Positions 22,128 to 28,377 of a DNA stretch of 32,723 nt are shown one piece after another (position 1 is the stretch's first letter; every line of letters begins with the position of its first letter). The notes below the pieces were generated by a model, which saw nothing but the letters and a program-made list of their open reading frames with translations, made no database searches and had not been told where the DNA came from. The stretch spans positions 1 to 32,723 of the IMG/VR virus record IMGVR_UViG_3300012964_000035, one strand, 5' to 3'. A program made the position numbers and the translations under genes. The DNA comes from a virus.

Positions 22128-22352
22128 ATGAAAAGATTCACTGAGCAATTATCCCTCTGGGGTGCTATTTTGGGATCGTTACTCCTTGCCTTAAACATTT
22201 CCATTAGTGGTTGGGCATATATTCCTTTTCTTTTGTCAAATTTTGCAACAATTCACCTACTAAGAAAATCTAACGCATCAAAGGCTATAACCTACCAATC
22301 TTATTGGTTTGTTGCAATTAACGTTGTTGGTATTATCCGCTGGATTTTATAA
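22128..22352 (+). CDS. Small membrane protein
   Basis: This 74-residue protein has two or three hydrophobic segments: LWGAILGSLLLALNISISGWAYIPFLL (about 9-34), a short basic loop (LLRKSNASKA), and YWFVAINVVGIIRWIL at the end. The closing phrase resembles the last helix of small transporter-like proteins (PnuC/YgjV type), but the match is weak. The start at 22128 was chosen because the promoter covers the earlier ATG. Function unknown. Confidence 0.6.
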   Translation: MKRFTEQLSLWGAILGSLLLALNISISGWAYIPFLLSNFATIHLLRKSNASKAITYQSYWFVAINVVGIIRWIL

Positions 22353-22355
22353 ATA
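22348..22355 (+). promoter_or_regulatory. TATAAATA just before the gene at 22360
   Basis: An exact T4 late octamer ends 4 bases before the ATG at 22360. If active, transcription would start at or inside that start codon. It could also be read as a -10 box (TATAAA) without a good -35. It may be chance. Confidence 0.3.
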
Positions 22356-22359
22356 GTTC

Positions 22360-22722
22360 ATGGAATCGTTAAAGATTGCAATCTTCGCCGAAGTTAGAAA
22401 TTGCCACGAAAAAGCAGTGGGTCTAACCGATGAACAATTAAATCAATTGATATTTCATCATAACAACGGTCTTAGACTTACCTTTCATGGATTTCTAATG
22501 ATCAAGAAAATTTTCACTGCCTATAGCTTTGAAATGCCTGAAACCTTAAAGGCAAGACATCATTTTGGTATGTCATTGCTTTTATATCCATATTTTGTTA
22601 CTTCTAAGAGATTGGTTTTATTTTCTGAAATGGATGCTATGACTGTAAAACTTTGTGGCGGAATAGAAAGATTTTTAGAAAATCAATATCAGAGCAAAAT
22701 GGAAGATCGCCAACACGGATAG
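22360..22722 (+). CDS. Conserved hypothetical phage protein
   Basis: This 120-residue protein contains GLRLTFHGFLMIKKIFTAYSFEMP, then YPYFVTSKRLVLFSEMDAMTVKLCGGIERFLEN. I recall this order (a 'GF..+KK.F..Y' helix followed by a 'TSKRLVLFSE..A...KLCGG' strand-helix unit) from many short phage proteins of unknown function. It has no ribosome-binding site; an octamer TATAAATA lies just upstream. Confidence 0.65.
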   Translation: MESLKIAIFAEVRNCHEKAVGLTDEQLNQLIFHHNNGLRLTFHGFLMIKKIFTAYSFEMPETLKARHHFGMSLLLYPYFVTSKRLVLFSEMDAMTVKLCGGIERFLENQYQSKMEDRQHG

Positions 22723-22741
22723 CTCTTGTTGACCGGTCCTG

Positions 22742-22770
22742 TTGACGTCTGGACATTGGTGTGCTACACT
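22742..22770 (+). promoter_or_regulatory. Sigma70-like promoter, predicted leaderless start
   Basis: TTGACG (22742-22747), a 17-base spacer and TACACT (22765-22770), 5 bases before the ATG at 22776. A second -35-like TTGACC occurs at 22729-22734. No Shine-Dalgarno sequence is present. Confidence 0.6.
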
Positions 22771-22775
22771 CGATT

Positions 22776-23012
22776 ATGGGCAAACTTAAATTTGATCATC
22801 ACACTACCTGGAAACGGATGTTTGTCTGGTGGCCAACGAAATGTGATATAAGCAATCACATAATATTCTTTAGATATGGATATAGGTTGAGAGTTCTTGA
22901 GTATGCAAATGTCTATGGTATAAATTTCTGGAAGATTGTATGGGTTACTTCCGAAGAATTCCTGGCAGCAAAACTAAAAGATGAACAATGGACAAGATAT
23001 GAAGACTGGTGA
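22776..23012 (+). CDS. Small Trp-rich hypothetical protein
   Basis: This 78-residue protein is basic and aromatic (TTWKRMFVWWPTKCDISNHIIFFRYGYRLRVLEY) and ends WVTSEEFLAAKLKDEQWTRYEDW. The 'EEFLAAKLKDE' end is loosely like the DAL-FKLKY family seen elsewhere in the window. ATG 22776 was chosen because the alternative GTG 22761 lies inside the promoter. The function is unknown. Confidence 0.6.
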   Translation: MGKLKFDHHTTWKRMFVWWPTKCDISNHIIFFRYGYRLRVLEYANVYGINFWKIVWVTSEEFLAAKLKDEQWTRYEDW

Positions 23013-23442
23013 TAATCAACAATCACAGGACGCATTATATGAAGCATTGACGCTGAATCGCACCCTATGCGTGGCCACTATGCCACCATACTATGGTTAT
23101 AAAAACTATGGATATGATAGGTGGTGGACAAGTGGTGTCGATATTGTATATTTAAATCAAGAGGGTAAGAAACATCGGATATATGGGCCTGCCTATATCA
23201 GCAAAAAGTATGATATAGAAGAATGGCACAAAAATGGTGTCTTTCACCGAGAGGGTGGTCCTGCAGTTCGACATAGAAAAAATATGTACTGGTTTAAGGA
23301 AGGTGTATTACATCGCCTCGATGGTCCTGCAATAGATACTGGTGGCGGTCCGAAAGAATATTGGGTTGATGGGCAACAATTGTCGCCGAAAGAGTATAAG
23401 AAAGAAATCGCAAGAAGAAATCGTAAAAATATAATAAAATGA
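22981..23442 (+). CDS. MORN-like repeat protein
   Basis: This 153-residue protein contains at least two copies of a W-x-K/E-x-G-V-x-H-R-x-x-G-P-A repeat: WHKNGVFHREGGPAV and WFKEGVLHRLDGPAI, with partial copies before (HRIYGPAYI) and after (YWVDGQQL). Such short beta-hairpin repeats occur in many phage proteins of unknown role and resemble MORN repeats. ATG 22981 overlaps the previous gene by 32 bases; ATG 22999 is an alternative. It overlaps the next gene by 4 bases. Confidence 0.65.
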   Translation: MNNGQDMKTGDNQQSQDALYEALTLNRTLCVATMPPYYGYKNYGYDRWWTSGVDIVYLNQEGKKHRIYGPAYISKKYDIEEWHKNGVFHREGGPAVRHRKNMYWFKEGVLHRLDGPAIDTGGGPKEYWVDGQQLSPKEYKKEIARRNRKNIIK

Positions 23443-24302
23443 CCAAAAAATCACTTCACCAAATATTAACGCCAGTACTTGATATTATTTCCCTTGTCTA
23501 TTCTCAACCAGATTTATTCAATCTGTCTGGACTAGGCATTGACGACAAACTTACATTAGCAAAGGATGATCCTAATTTTTTTATTGATAAGCTTGGATTC
23601 GATAAACTTAATATATATGATAAATCATTTGTATTATTACATTCGCGGAATAAAAAAATTCTAAACAAAGTTTCCATTCCTGAATCGGATTACAAGAAAC
23701 TATCAGATGAAACATATGCCCAGCTTCTTGAAAAAGATTTTGACAAATATATTTCCAAGGAAAGATTCGACTTGCTAACCAATGCTTATCAGAACCGTGT
23801 ATTTTTGAACAACCCCGAATGGGTTATGTTGAATGCTGGTGAGATACCAAAATTGACCAGGGACAATTTATCTGCACTTGCAGATAATAATCGAGCATTC
23901 GTAGATACTTATATAAAAGAGTTCACAGGTCTGTGCACAGATGCGTATTTCTGGATCGATATGATAAAGCACAATTGGTGTTATGCCAGTATATTTTTGA
24001 AAAATACAAAATATGTAGCGACAAAAACAGATGTACGGGTTGTCTTCAGAGAATATCCATTGCTTATCAAAGAAATTGACAAAGACATTATTGCTAATTC
24101 AAAACTTAGCATTAAAGAATGGATCCTAATGATGGATTCTGTTATCGAGAACAATAAAGATAAATTTAAAGATTGGAACTTTTCTGATGATCTTATAGAG
24201 ATATTTAGATTAGACCTTATGGCTGAATTATTAAATGGGAAATCCAAACTCTCAAAGAGATTTCAGAATGCAATGAAAAATGTGTTTGATGAAAATGAAT
24301 GA
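23439..24302 (+). CDS. Hypothetical helical protein, 287 residues
   Basis: The sequence is almost all alpha-helical, rich in Asp, Lys, Leu and Asn, with recurring 'D.Y...L..N' phrases (FVLLHSRNKKILNKVSIPESDYKKL, NNPEWVMLNAGEIPKLTRDNLSALADNN). The pattern suggests a helical-repeat scaffold. It is one of the larger unassigned proteins in the window and begins in an ATGA overlap. I recognise no family. Confidence 0.6.
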   Translation: MTKKSLHQILTPVLDIISLVYSQPDLFNLSGLGIDDKLTLAKDDPNFFIDKLGFDKLNIYDKSFVLLHSRNKKILNKVSIPESDYKKLSDETYAQLLEKDFDKYISKERFDLLTNAYQNRVFLNNPEWVMLNAGEIPKLTRDNLSALADNNRAFVDTYIKEFTGLCTDAYFWIDMIKHNWCYASIFLKNTKYVATKTDVRVVFREYPLLIKEIDKDIIANSKLSIKEWILMMDSVIENNKDKFKDWNFSDDLIEIFRLDLMAELLNGKSKLSKRFQNAMKNVFDENE

Positions 24303-24513
24303 TGAGGACATAACAGCATTATCTCTTAAATATCAATGCAGAAAAACGTGTATAGGAAAGATATTTGTGGATAACGGCCAGGCAGTTGTTATTTTAGATG
24401 AAAATAATAATGTTATCAACGAGGAAGAATTTAGAAGAAAAGTTCGTGACTATATGAAAACAAAGATAATAAATGAGATAGCAGGCTTGCCAGTAAGGGA
24501 AAGCAGTGTCTGA
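24295..24513 (+). CDS. Small hypothetical protein
   Basis: Three closely spaced ATG codons (24280, 24289, 24295) are possible starts. I took 24295, which gives 72 residues beginning MNDEDITALSLKYQCRK, because it overlaps the preceding gene least. A strand pair (GKIFVDNGQAVVILDENNNVI) and a helix (EEFRRKVRDYMKTKI) follow. It shares layout with the next protein (short helix, 'Y.. DN..VVEI/VVIL', then a strand), and the two may be diverged duplicates. Function unknown. Confidence 0.5.
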   Translation: MNDEDITALSLKYQCRKTCIGKIFVDNGQAVVILDENNNVINEEEFRRKVRDYMKTKIINEIAGLPVRESSV

Positions 24514-24718
24514 AGAAATGATATATCTGGCCTTACGATATAAAGCCAGTTATCAGCCTGGGTATATCTACTACAGGGACAATGACAATATGGTTGTTGA
24601 AATTTACACAATCGATGGTAGAAGAATACCGTCGGAAGAGCACATCAGTGTGCGTGTACAGGTAATAAAGATGAGACAAATGGATAAGGCGAGGAAACAG
24701 AATGAAAAATCCACTTAA
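24506..24718 (+). CDS. Small hypothetical protein with GTG start
   Basis: GTG 24506 is preceded by AAGGGA (24495-24500), so I prefer it over ATG 24518. The 70-residue product (SEEMIYLALRYKASYQPGYIYYRDNDNMVVEIYTIDG...) has the same order of elements as the preceding protein. Its TAA shares the palindrome TTAA (24715-24718) with the stop of the convergent GIY-YIG gene. Confidence 0.55.
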   Translation: MSEEMIYLALRYKASYQPGYIYYRDNDNMVVEIYTIDGRRIPSEEHISVRVQVIKMRQMDKARKQNEKST

Positions 24719-25374
24719 AACATTTTACAATTATCGAAGTGCCATCTTCTCATAGCTGATGATTTACCCATCTTTCCGCAATGAGGGCATGTAATAGACG
24801 GCCTATTATTAGCAGCATCTTTTATTTTCTGCAATGATTCAGGTGTATGAGTTTTACCGAACATATGATTATTTTCTCCTGCATGGGAATCACTATTTTT
24901 CTTTTTATGTTCTTCGGTCTGTTTCTTTCCCCGTTTAGTATTGCTTAGTTTAACTTTTGCTTCGCTAGACATAGGTTTACCGTAATTGATATTTCTTTCT
25001 CCCTTATGCGAATCGCTCATTTTCTGTTTCCATTCTTCGGAAAATGATTCTCTTTTAATACCTGCTGTATGAAATCTACAATTTAAATGGCAATATTTAT
25101 TTAAACACAATTCGTTTTTAATATTTTTATCTATTAATTGCTGTTCAAACAGATAACATTTATCATAATCTTTATCTTCTATTAAAATACTAAATTCGAA
25201 ACTACCCTTACCGTATTTGTTGATAAGTCGCTTTATGTATTTTGATGATGTAAAATAATGAACCCACAGATCTTCTTGAGGCGTTCTGTTTAACATAACA
25301 TTTCTATACCGTGATCCGTAATAGAACTGATTGGTAATTTTATTCTTAATTAAATAGGTGTATGCTAAATACAT
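24715..25374 (-). CDS. GIY-YIG homing endonuclease with NUMOD3 repeats and C-terminal zinc finger
   Basis: This 219-residue protein has an N-terminal GIY-YIG-type domain with the variant YTYLIKNKITNQFYYGSR (first 23 residues), the Y and YYG elements, and a downstream catalytic Glu in CYLFEQQLID (about 95). NUMOD3-like DNA-binding repeats (SEEWKQKMSDSHKGERN, SSEAKVKLSNTKRGK, TEEHKKKNSDSHAGENN, TPESLQKIKDA) fill residues 110-190. A C2HC finger (C196, C199, H212, C216) ends it, nearly identical to that of the HNH protein at 294-1109. AAGGAG precedes the start, and a hairpin and late-type octamer lie further upstream. Confidence 0.85.
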   Translation of the reverse strand: MYLAYTYLIKNKITNQFYYGSRYRNVMLNRTPQEDLWVHYFTSSKYIKRLINKYGKGSFEFSILIEDKDYDKCYLFEQQLIDKNIKNELCLNKYCHLNCRFHTAGIKRESFSEEWKQKMSDSHKGERNINYGKPMSSEAKVKLSNTKRGKKQTEEHKKKNSDSHAGENNHMFGKTHTPESLQKIKDAANNRPSITCPHCGKMGKSSAMRRWHFDNCKMF

Positions 25375-25400
25375 AGCTGATGCTCCTTATAAGCGTTAGA

Positions 25401-25430
25401 GTAGTTGGGGACGGCAATCCCGCGAACTAC
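25401..25430 (-). promoter_or_regulatory. Leader hairpin of the GIY-YIG gene
   Basis: GTAGTT (25401-25406) pairs with AACTAC (25425-25430), and GGGA (25408-25411) with TCCC (25418-25421), giving a two-part stem with a CGGCAA loop. It lies between the late-type octamer (25434-25441) and the AAGGAG ribosome-binding site (25383-25388), so it would be in the 5' leader of the late transcript. T4 homing endonuclease genes are known to carry leader hairpins that limit early translation. This one does not itself cover the ribosome-binding site. Confidence 0.45.
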
Positions 25431-25433
25431 ACT

Positions 25434-25441
25434 TATTTATC
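25434..25441 (-). promoter_or_regulatory. Late-type promoter octamer GATAAATA for the GIY-YIG gene
   Basis: On the minus strand it reads TACGATAAATAAG, 60 bases upstream of the start codon. It lies 8 bases from the -35 box of the divergent phosphatase promoter. Confidence 0.55.
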
Positions 25442-25448
25442 GTATTTC

Positions 25449-25477
25449 TTGACAATTAGTTAATTAATTTGTATAAT
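25449..25477 (+). promoter_or_regulatory. Perfect-consensus sigma70 promoter, predicted leaderless start
   Basis: TTGACA (25449-25454), a 17-base spacer and TATAAT (25472-25477), all at consensus. The phosphatase ATG at 25484 follows after 6 bases, so the mRNA should begin at or beside the start codon. No ribosome-binding site is possible in such a transcript. Confidence 0.9.
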
Positions 25478-25483
25478 ACTATA

Positions 25484-26437
25484 ATGAAAAATCCATTAAA
25501 AGTTCTTGAACCTAATTTACTTGGGTCCGACTATGTCATAGGCGATCTTCACGGTTCGTTCTCGGCGTTTAAAAATCTCATTCAGAATCTGAATTTTAAT
25601 TCCGAATCTGACCGCATTATTTCTGTGGGAGATTTGGTCGACAGAGGACCAGACAGTTTAAGTTGCCTATCTTTGATTCGTGAACCGTGGTTCCACTCTG
25701 TATTCGCTAATCACGAACAATTGATGGTTGCAAAATTTAAAGGCGAGCTCAGGGGACAATACTGGTACCCGAATGGTGGTCATTGGGGTATGGAAGCATA
25801 TAACGACTATAAGGCCGTTTATATTGACCACGACTCAAACCGTATACCATCTGATCATAGCATGGAAGTTATTGATCTATTACCGCTTGTTGAAGAACTA
25901 CCTTACCTTATTACCGTAAATACAAAGAGTGGTAAAAAATTCCATGTGTTACATGCCGAGCTACCGTCTGGAACACTGGTAACGGATGAGGTATTAACTG
26001 ATCCAGAAAAGGTCTATCGGTTAGCTACTATTCAGCGTGGTGATGGAGATGCATTCTTATGGTCAAGGAATATCTACCATGATTTCTATTCTCGCAACCT
26101 AAGTAACAAGGAAATGAATATCCAACGAGTGTCTGGCCCAAGCCTGAGTATGTTTAATAAAAACCTTTCTCATATCATTTCGGGTCACACTATTGTGCAA
26201 AAGCCGCTGACTATTATAGCGCAAACTAACATAGACACAGGGGCCTACGGATCCTATTGGAAACCTGTGGAACCCTATGCAACCGGTGGCCAGTCACCTC
26301 AACCGTGGGCAGGGCTGACCTGCGTAGAGTTGGAATCCTGGAAGTTCTATAAAGCAACGGAATCCAATTTTAGCGAAGTGGAACCCGTTGTAATCACAGA
26401 AGAAGATCTTAATGGACGTTTATTTCCCCGAGTATAA
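25484..26437 (+). CDS. Ser/Thr (calcineurin-like) phosphoprotein phosphatase
   Basis: This 317-residue protein has the metallophosphatase signature: GDLHG (D21, H23), GDLVDRGP (49-56), ANHEQ (N76, H77, E78) and a late SGHT His. It resembles lambda-type bacteriophage phosphatases, which remove phosphate from Ser/Thr/Tyr/His and may reverse host or defence kinase action. At 317 residues it is longer than lambda phosphatase (221), with an extended C-terminal part. It is driven by the strongest promoter in the window with a predicted leaderless start, which suggests early high-level transcription. Diadenosine tetraphosphatase activity is an alternative for this fold. Confidence 0.85.
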   Translation: MKNPLKVLEPNLLGSDYVIGDLHGSFSAFKNLIQNLNFNSESDRIISVGDLVDRGPDSLSCLSLIREPWFHSVFANHEQLMVAKFKGELRGQYWYPNGGHWGMEAYNDYKAVYIDHDSNRIPSDHSMEVIDLLPLVEELPYLITVNTKSGKKFHVLHAELPSGTLVTDEVLTDPEKVYRLATIQRGDGDAFLWSRNIYHDFYSRNLSNKEMNIQRVSGPSLSMFNKNLSHIISGHTIVQKPLTIIAQTNIDTGAYGSYWKPVEPYATGGQSPQPWAGLTCVELESWKFYKATESNFSEVEPVVITEEDLNGRLFPRV

Positions 26438-26597
26438 ACATGTCGGATTATCTGGGTATACCTATTCGCCTATATTCAAGGACGGTAAGTGGTATCTTTA
26501 TGGGAAGATGCAGCCACTTACCTTATTGGAAATAGCATTTTTATGCAAAATACCCGATGAAGAACTAACTGCACTGAAGCTAAAATATGGCGGGTAA
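26412..26597 (+). CDS. Small phage protein of the 'AL-KLKYG' family
   Basis: This 61-residue protein overlaps the phosphatase by 26 bases in another frame. A strand-rich first half (GYTYSPIFKDGKWYLYGKM) is followed by a helix and the ending IPDEELTALKLKYGG. The ending parallels those of the proteins at 12357-12662 and 16546-16746. The function is unknown. Confidence 0.55.
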   Translation: MDVYFPEYKHVGLSGYTYSPIFKDGKWYLYGKMQPLTLLEIAFLCKIPDEELTALKLKYGG

Positions 26598-26604
26598 TTA
26601 CCGA

Positions 26605-26632
26605 TTGACTGCTATCATAATACTGCTATAAT
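26605..26632 (+). promoter_or_regulatory. Sigma70-like promoter with normal leader
   Basis: TTGACT (26605-26610), a 16-base spacer and TATAAT (26627-26632). An AAAGGT ribosome-binding site (26638-26643) then precedes ATG 26652, so this one is not leaderless. Confidence 0.7.
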
Positions 26633-26651
26633 AACGCAAAGGTAATAAAAA

Positions 26652-26882
26652 ATGAGATATCTTCTTGCGACACTTGTATTAATGTTCATTGGTTTAGCAT
26701 TTGCATTGTGGAATGATGTAAAACATCCAATAGTATGCACAGAATCTGTGCGTGTAGAGAAAATACTCAAGGTGTCTTATCGGGATGCCCTGATTCAGCT
26801 GGCGAATGGGCAAAAAGTATGGATCAGTCAAGGTAATGTGGAGCCGGACGATCTTTACTGTACCAAACATGAAAAGAAATGA
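26652..26882 (+). CDS. Small membrane-anchored or exported protein
   Basis: This 76-residue protein starts with one hydrophobic helix (RYLLATLVLMFIGLAFALW, residues 2-20), a signal anchor or signal peptide. A short soluble domain follows with two cysteines (C29 and C70) that could form a disulfide outside the cytoplasm. The central part (VRVEKILKVSYRDALIQLANGQKVWI) is beta-rich. It overlaps the next gene by 4 bases. Confidence 0.65.
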   Translation: MRYLLATLVLMFIGLAFALWNDVKHPIVCTESVRVEKILKVSYRDALIQLANGQKVWISQGNVEPDDLYCTKHEKK

Positions 26883-27862
26883 GTATTATGAATAAACAGA
26901 TTTGGGAAAATGTTCGCTGTATCCAAAGTTCGGATACAAATGTTCGCAAATACGTTTTTACCAACGAAGGTGAACGTGGCGCCGTGGCTGAGGCTGTACT
27001 GTACAAATATCCAACATATGAAGATCGTACGGTTGTCTGCTGTTCCACACAATCGGGTTGCCCAGTCGGTTGCCGTTTCTGTGGTACTGGTGAATTCTTC
27101 ATTCGCTCCCTGACTGGTGAGGAAATCGTGGCACAGGTTCAACACCTGTTTGCTGATCAAAATATCGATCCTGCTAAAGTTAATCGTATGCAGATCATGT
27201 TCATGAGCATGGGTGAACCACTACTGAACAAACAAGGATTGACCTATGCCATCAAAGAGCTTAATAAGCTATATCCTGAAGCTGCACTGTTGATTTCAAC
27301 TTCTGCACCGGATGTGGATTATGGATGGGTGAATGATTTATCTTGGGAAGTTCCAAAAGTTGGACTGCAATTTTCCGTACACGAAAGCACGGACGAAGCT
27401 CGAAACAAATTGATTCCTTTTCAAAAGAAGCTAAATTTGAATCAGATTGATAAGAAAGGTTACTCTTGGTATCTGACAACAGGTCGTCAGCCCTTCTTCA
27501 ACTATTGCGCCCATGAAGGAAACACTTCGGAAGAAGATGCGCAAAGGTTGCTTAAACTGTTTGATCCGAAGGTCTGGCAGGCAACCATCTCCGTCATTTG
27601 CGAGCAGGATGAATCTGTAGCGGCTGCCAATCAACGTCAACGGCAGCTTGCACAAGATTTTATGGAAAAGCTGATGCTCCGTGGTTTCTCTACACGATGC
27701 TTCGATCCTGCTGGGCAAGATGACATTGGTGGTGGTTGCGGTCAACTGTGGTATGTGCAAGACTATGCAAAGAATCATCCGGAATTGACCCGCAAATCTT
27801 GTGGAGCCGGGCTTTCAAAAGTTCATGCTCCGCGAGTCATTGAAATTATGGAAGTTAAATAA
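26879..27862 (+). CDS. RlmN/Cfr-like radical SAM RNA methyltransferase
   Basis: This 327-residue protein has the radical SAM cluster CPVGCRFC (C61, C65, C68), preceded by VVCC, which places a Cys (C54) where RlmN has C118 of E. coli. The SAM loop is GEPLLN (112-117), and GGGCGQLW (C287) matches the second catalytic Cys of RlmN (C355 in E. coli). RlmN methylates C2 of A2503 in 23S rRNA and A37 in some tRNAs. With both catalytic cysteines present, the methyl-transfer mechanism should be intact. It is shorter than E. coli RlmN (384). Codons are richer in G+C than neighbouring small genes, suggesting transfer. Cfr-type C8 methylation is less likely but not excluded. Confidence 0.82.
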   Translation: MSIMNKQIWENVRCIQSSDTNVRKYVFTNEGERGAVAEAVLYKYPTYEDRTVVCCSTQSGCPVGCRFCGTGEFFIRSLTGEEIVAQVQHLFADQNIDPAKVNRMQIMFMSMGEPLLNKQGLTYAIKELNKLYPEAALLISTSAPDVDYGWVNDLSWEVPKVGLQFSVHESTDEARNKLIPFQKKLNLNQIDKKGYSWYLTTGRQPFFNYCAHEGNTSEEDAQRLLKLFDPKVWQATISVICEQDESVAAANQRQRQLAQDFMEKLMLRGFSTRCFDPAGQDDIGGGCGQLWYVQDYAKNHPELTRKSCGAGLSKVHAPRVIEIMEVK

Positions 27863-27872
27863 GGAGAAATGC

Positions 27873-28100
27873 ATGAGTATCTTTCTAATTATTTATATCA
27901 TTAGCACTATTGCTTCTCTGCCATTAAGTCTAATGGCTGAAAAATCTTCACGTGGATATGTCACAGTAGGTAAGTGTGTAGTCTTTGTGTTTCTATCTTT
28001 TGTTCCAATTATGAACTCGGCCCTTGTGATTACGGCTGCTTTTTATCTATTGATAAATTTAGAAAAACTCGAAGAATTTATGAGTAGAAAAATATGGTAA
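27873..28100 (+). CDS. Small two-helix membrane protein
   Basis: ATG 27873 has AAGGAG (27861-27866) upstream and gives 75 residues. Two hydrophobic helices (IFLIIYIISTIASLPLSLM and VVFVFLSFVPIMNSALVITAAFYLLI) are joined by a short basic loop (AEKSSRGYVTVGK). The charged tail (LEKLEEFMSRKIW) is probably cytoplasmic. No family recognised; the size suits an inner-membrane modulator. Confidence 0.6.
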   Translation: MSIFLIIYIISTIASLPLSLMAEKSSRGYVTVGKCVVFVFLSFVPIMNSALVITAAFYLLINLEKLEEFMSRKIW

Positions 28101-28351
28101 TGGAAACATTGTACCTTAGTCGCCGTAATTTAGAAGCTTTGCTGTCAAAACTTGATAGAAGGGCGGCTGGTGAAGAGACGCGTTGTACTATTGAGAAATA
28201 TAGGCAACCAAGTTCACATTATCAGCAAACAATGGATTTCATCAGTGTTGTTGCTGTGGAGGATGATGAATATTACAATTCGCAAGGTAGACATCCCGGC
28301 GAAATGCATCCATCCGACGAGGCAAACCTGACTAATCCTATTAAAGTGTAG
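28094..28351 (+). CDS. Conserved small phage protein (LYLSRRNLEALLSKLDR type)
   Basis: This 85-residue protein overlaps the previous gene by 7 bases; ATG 28094 or ATG 28100 may be the start. The N-terminal helix LYLSRRNLEALLSKLDRRAAGEETRC, then HYQQTMDFISVVAVEDDEYYNSQGRHPGEMHPSDEA, recalls a small protein found widely in large phages with no known function. A sigma70-like promoter for the next gene overlaps its end. Confidence 0.65.
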   Translation: MVMETLYLSRRNLEALLSKLDRRAAGEETRCTIEKYRQPSSHYQQTMDFISVVAVEDDEYYNSQGRHPGEMHPSDEANLTNPIKV

Positions 28352-28357
28352 TATAAT
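28328..28357 (+). promoter_or_regulatory. Sigma70-like promoter with normal leader
   Basis: CTGACT (28328-28333), an 18-base spacer and TATAAT (28352-28357), followed by an AAGGTG ribosome-binding site (28365-28370) and ATG 28378. Confidence 0.55.
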
Positions 28358-28377
28358 AAAATTTAAGGTGAATAAAA

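Noticed and set aside
25469-25483. Upstream TTG start for the phosphatase
   Set aside because: It overlaps the -10 box of a perfect-consensus promoter, so it would not be in the mRNA.
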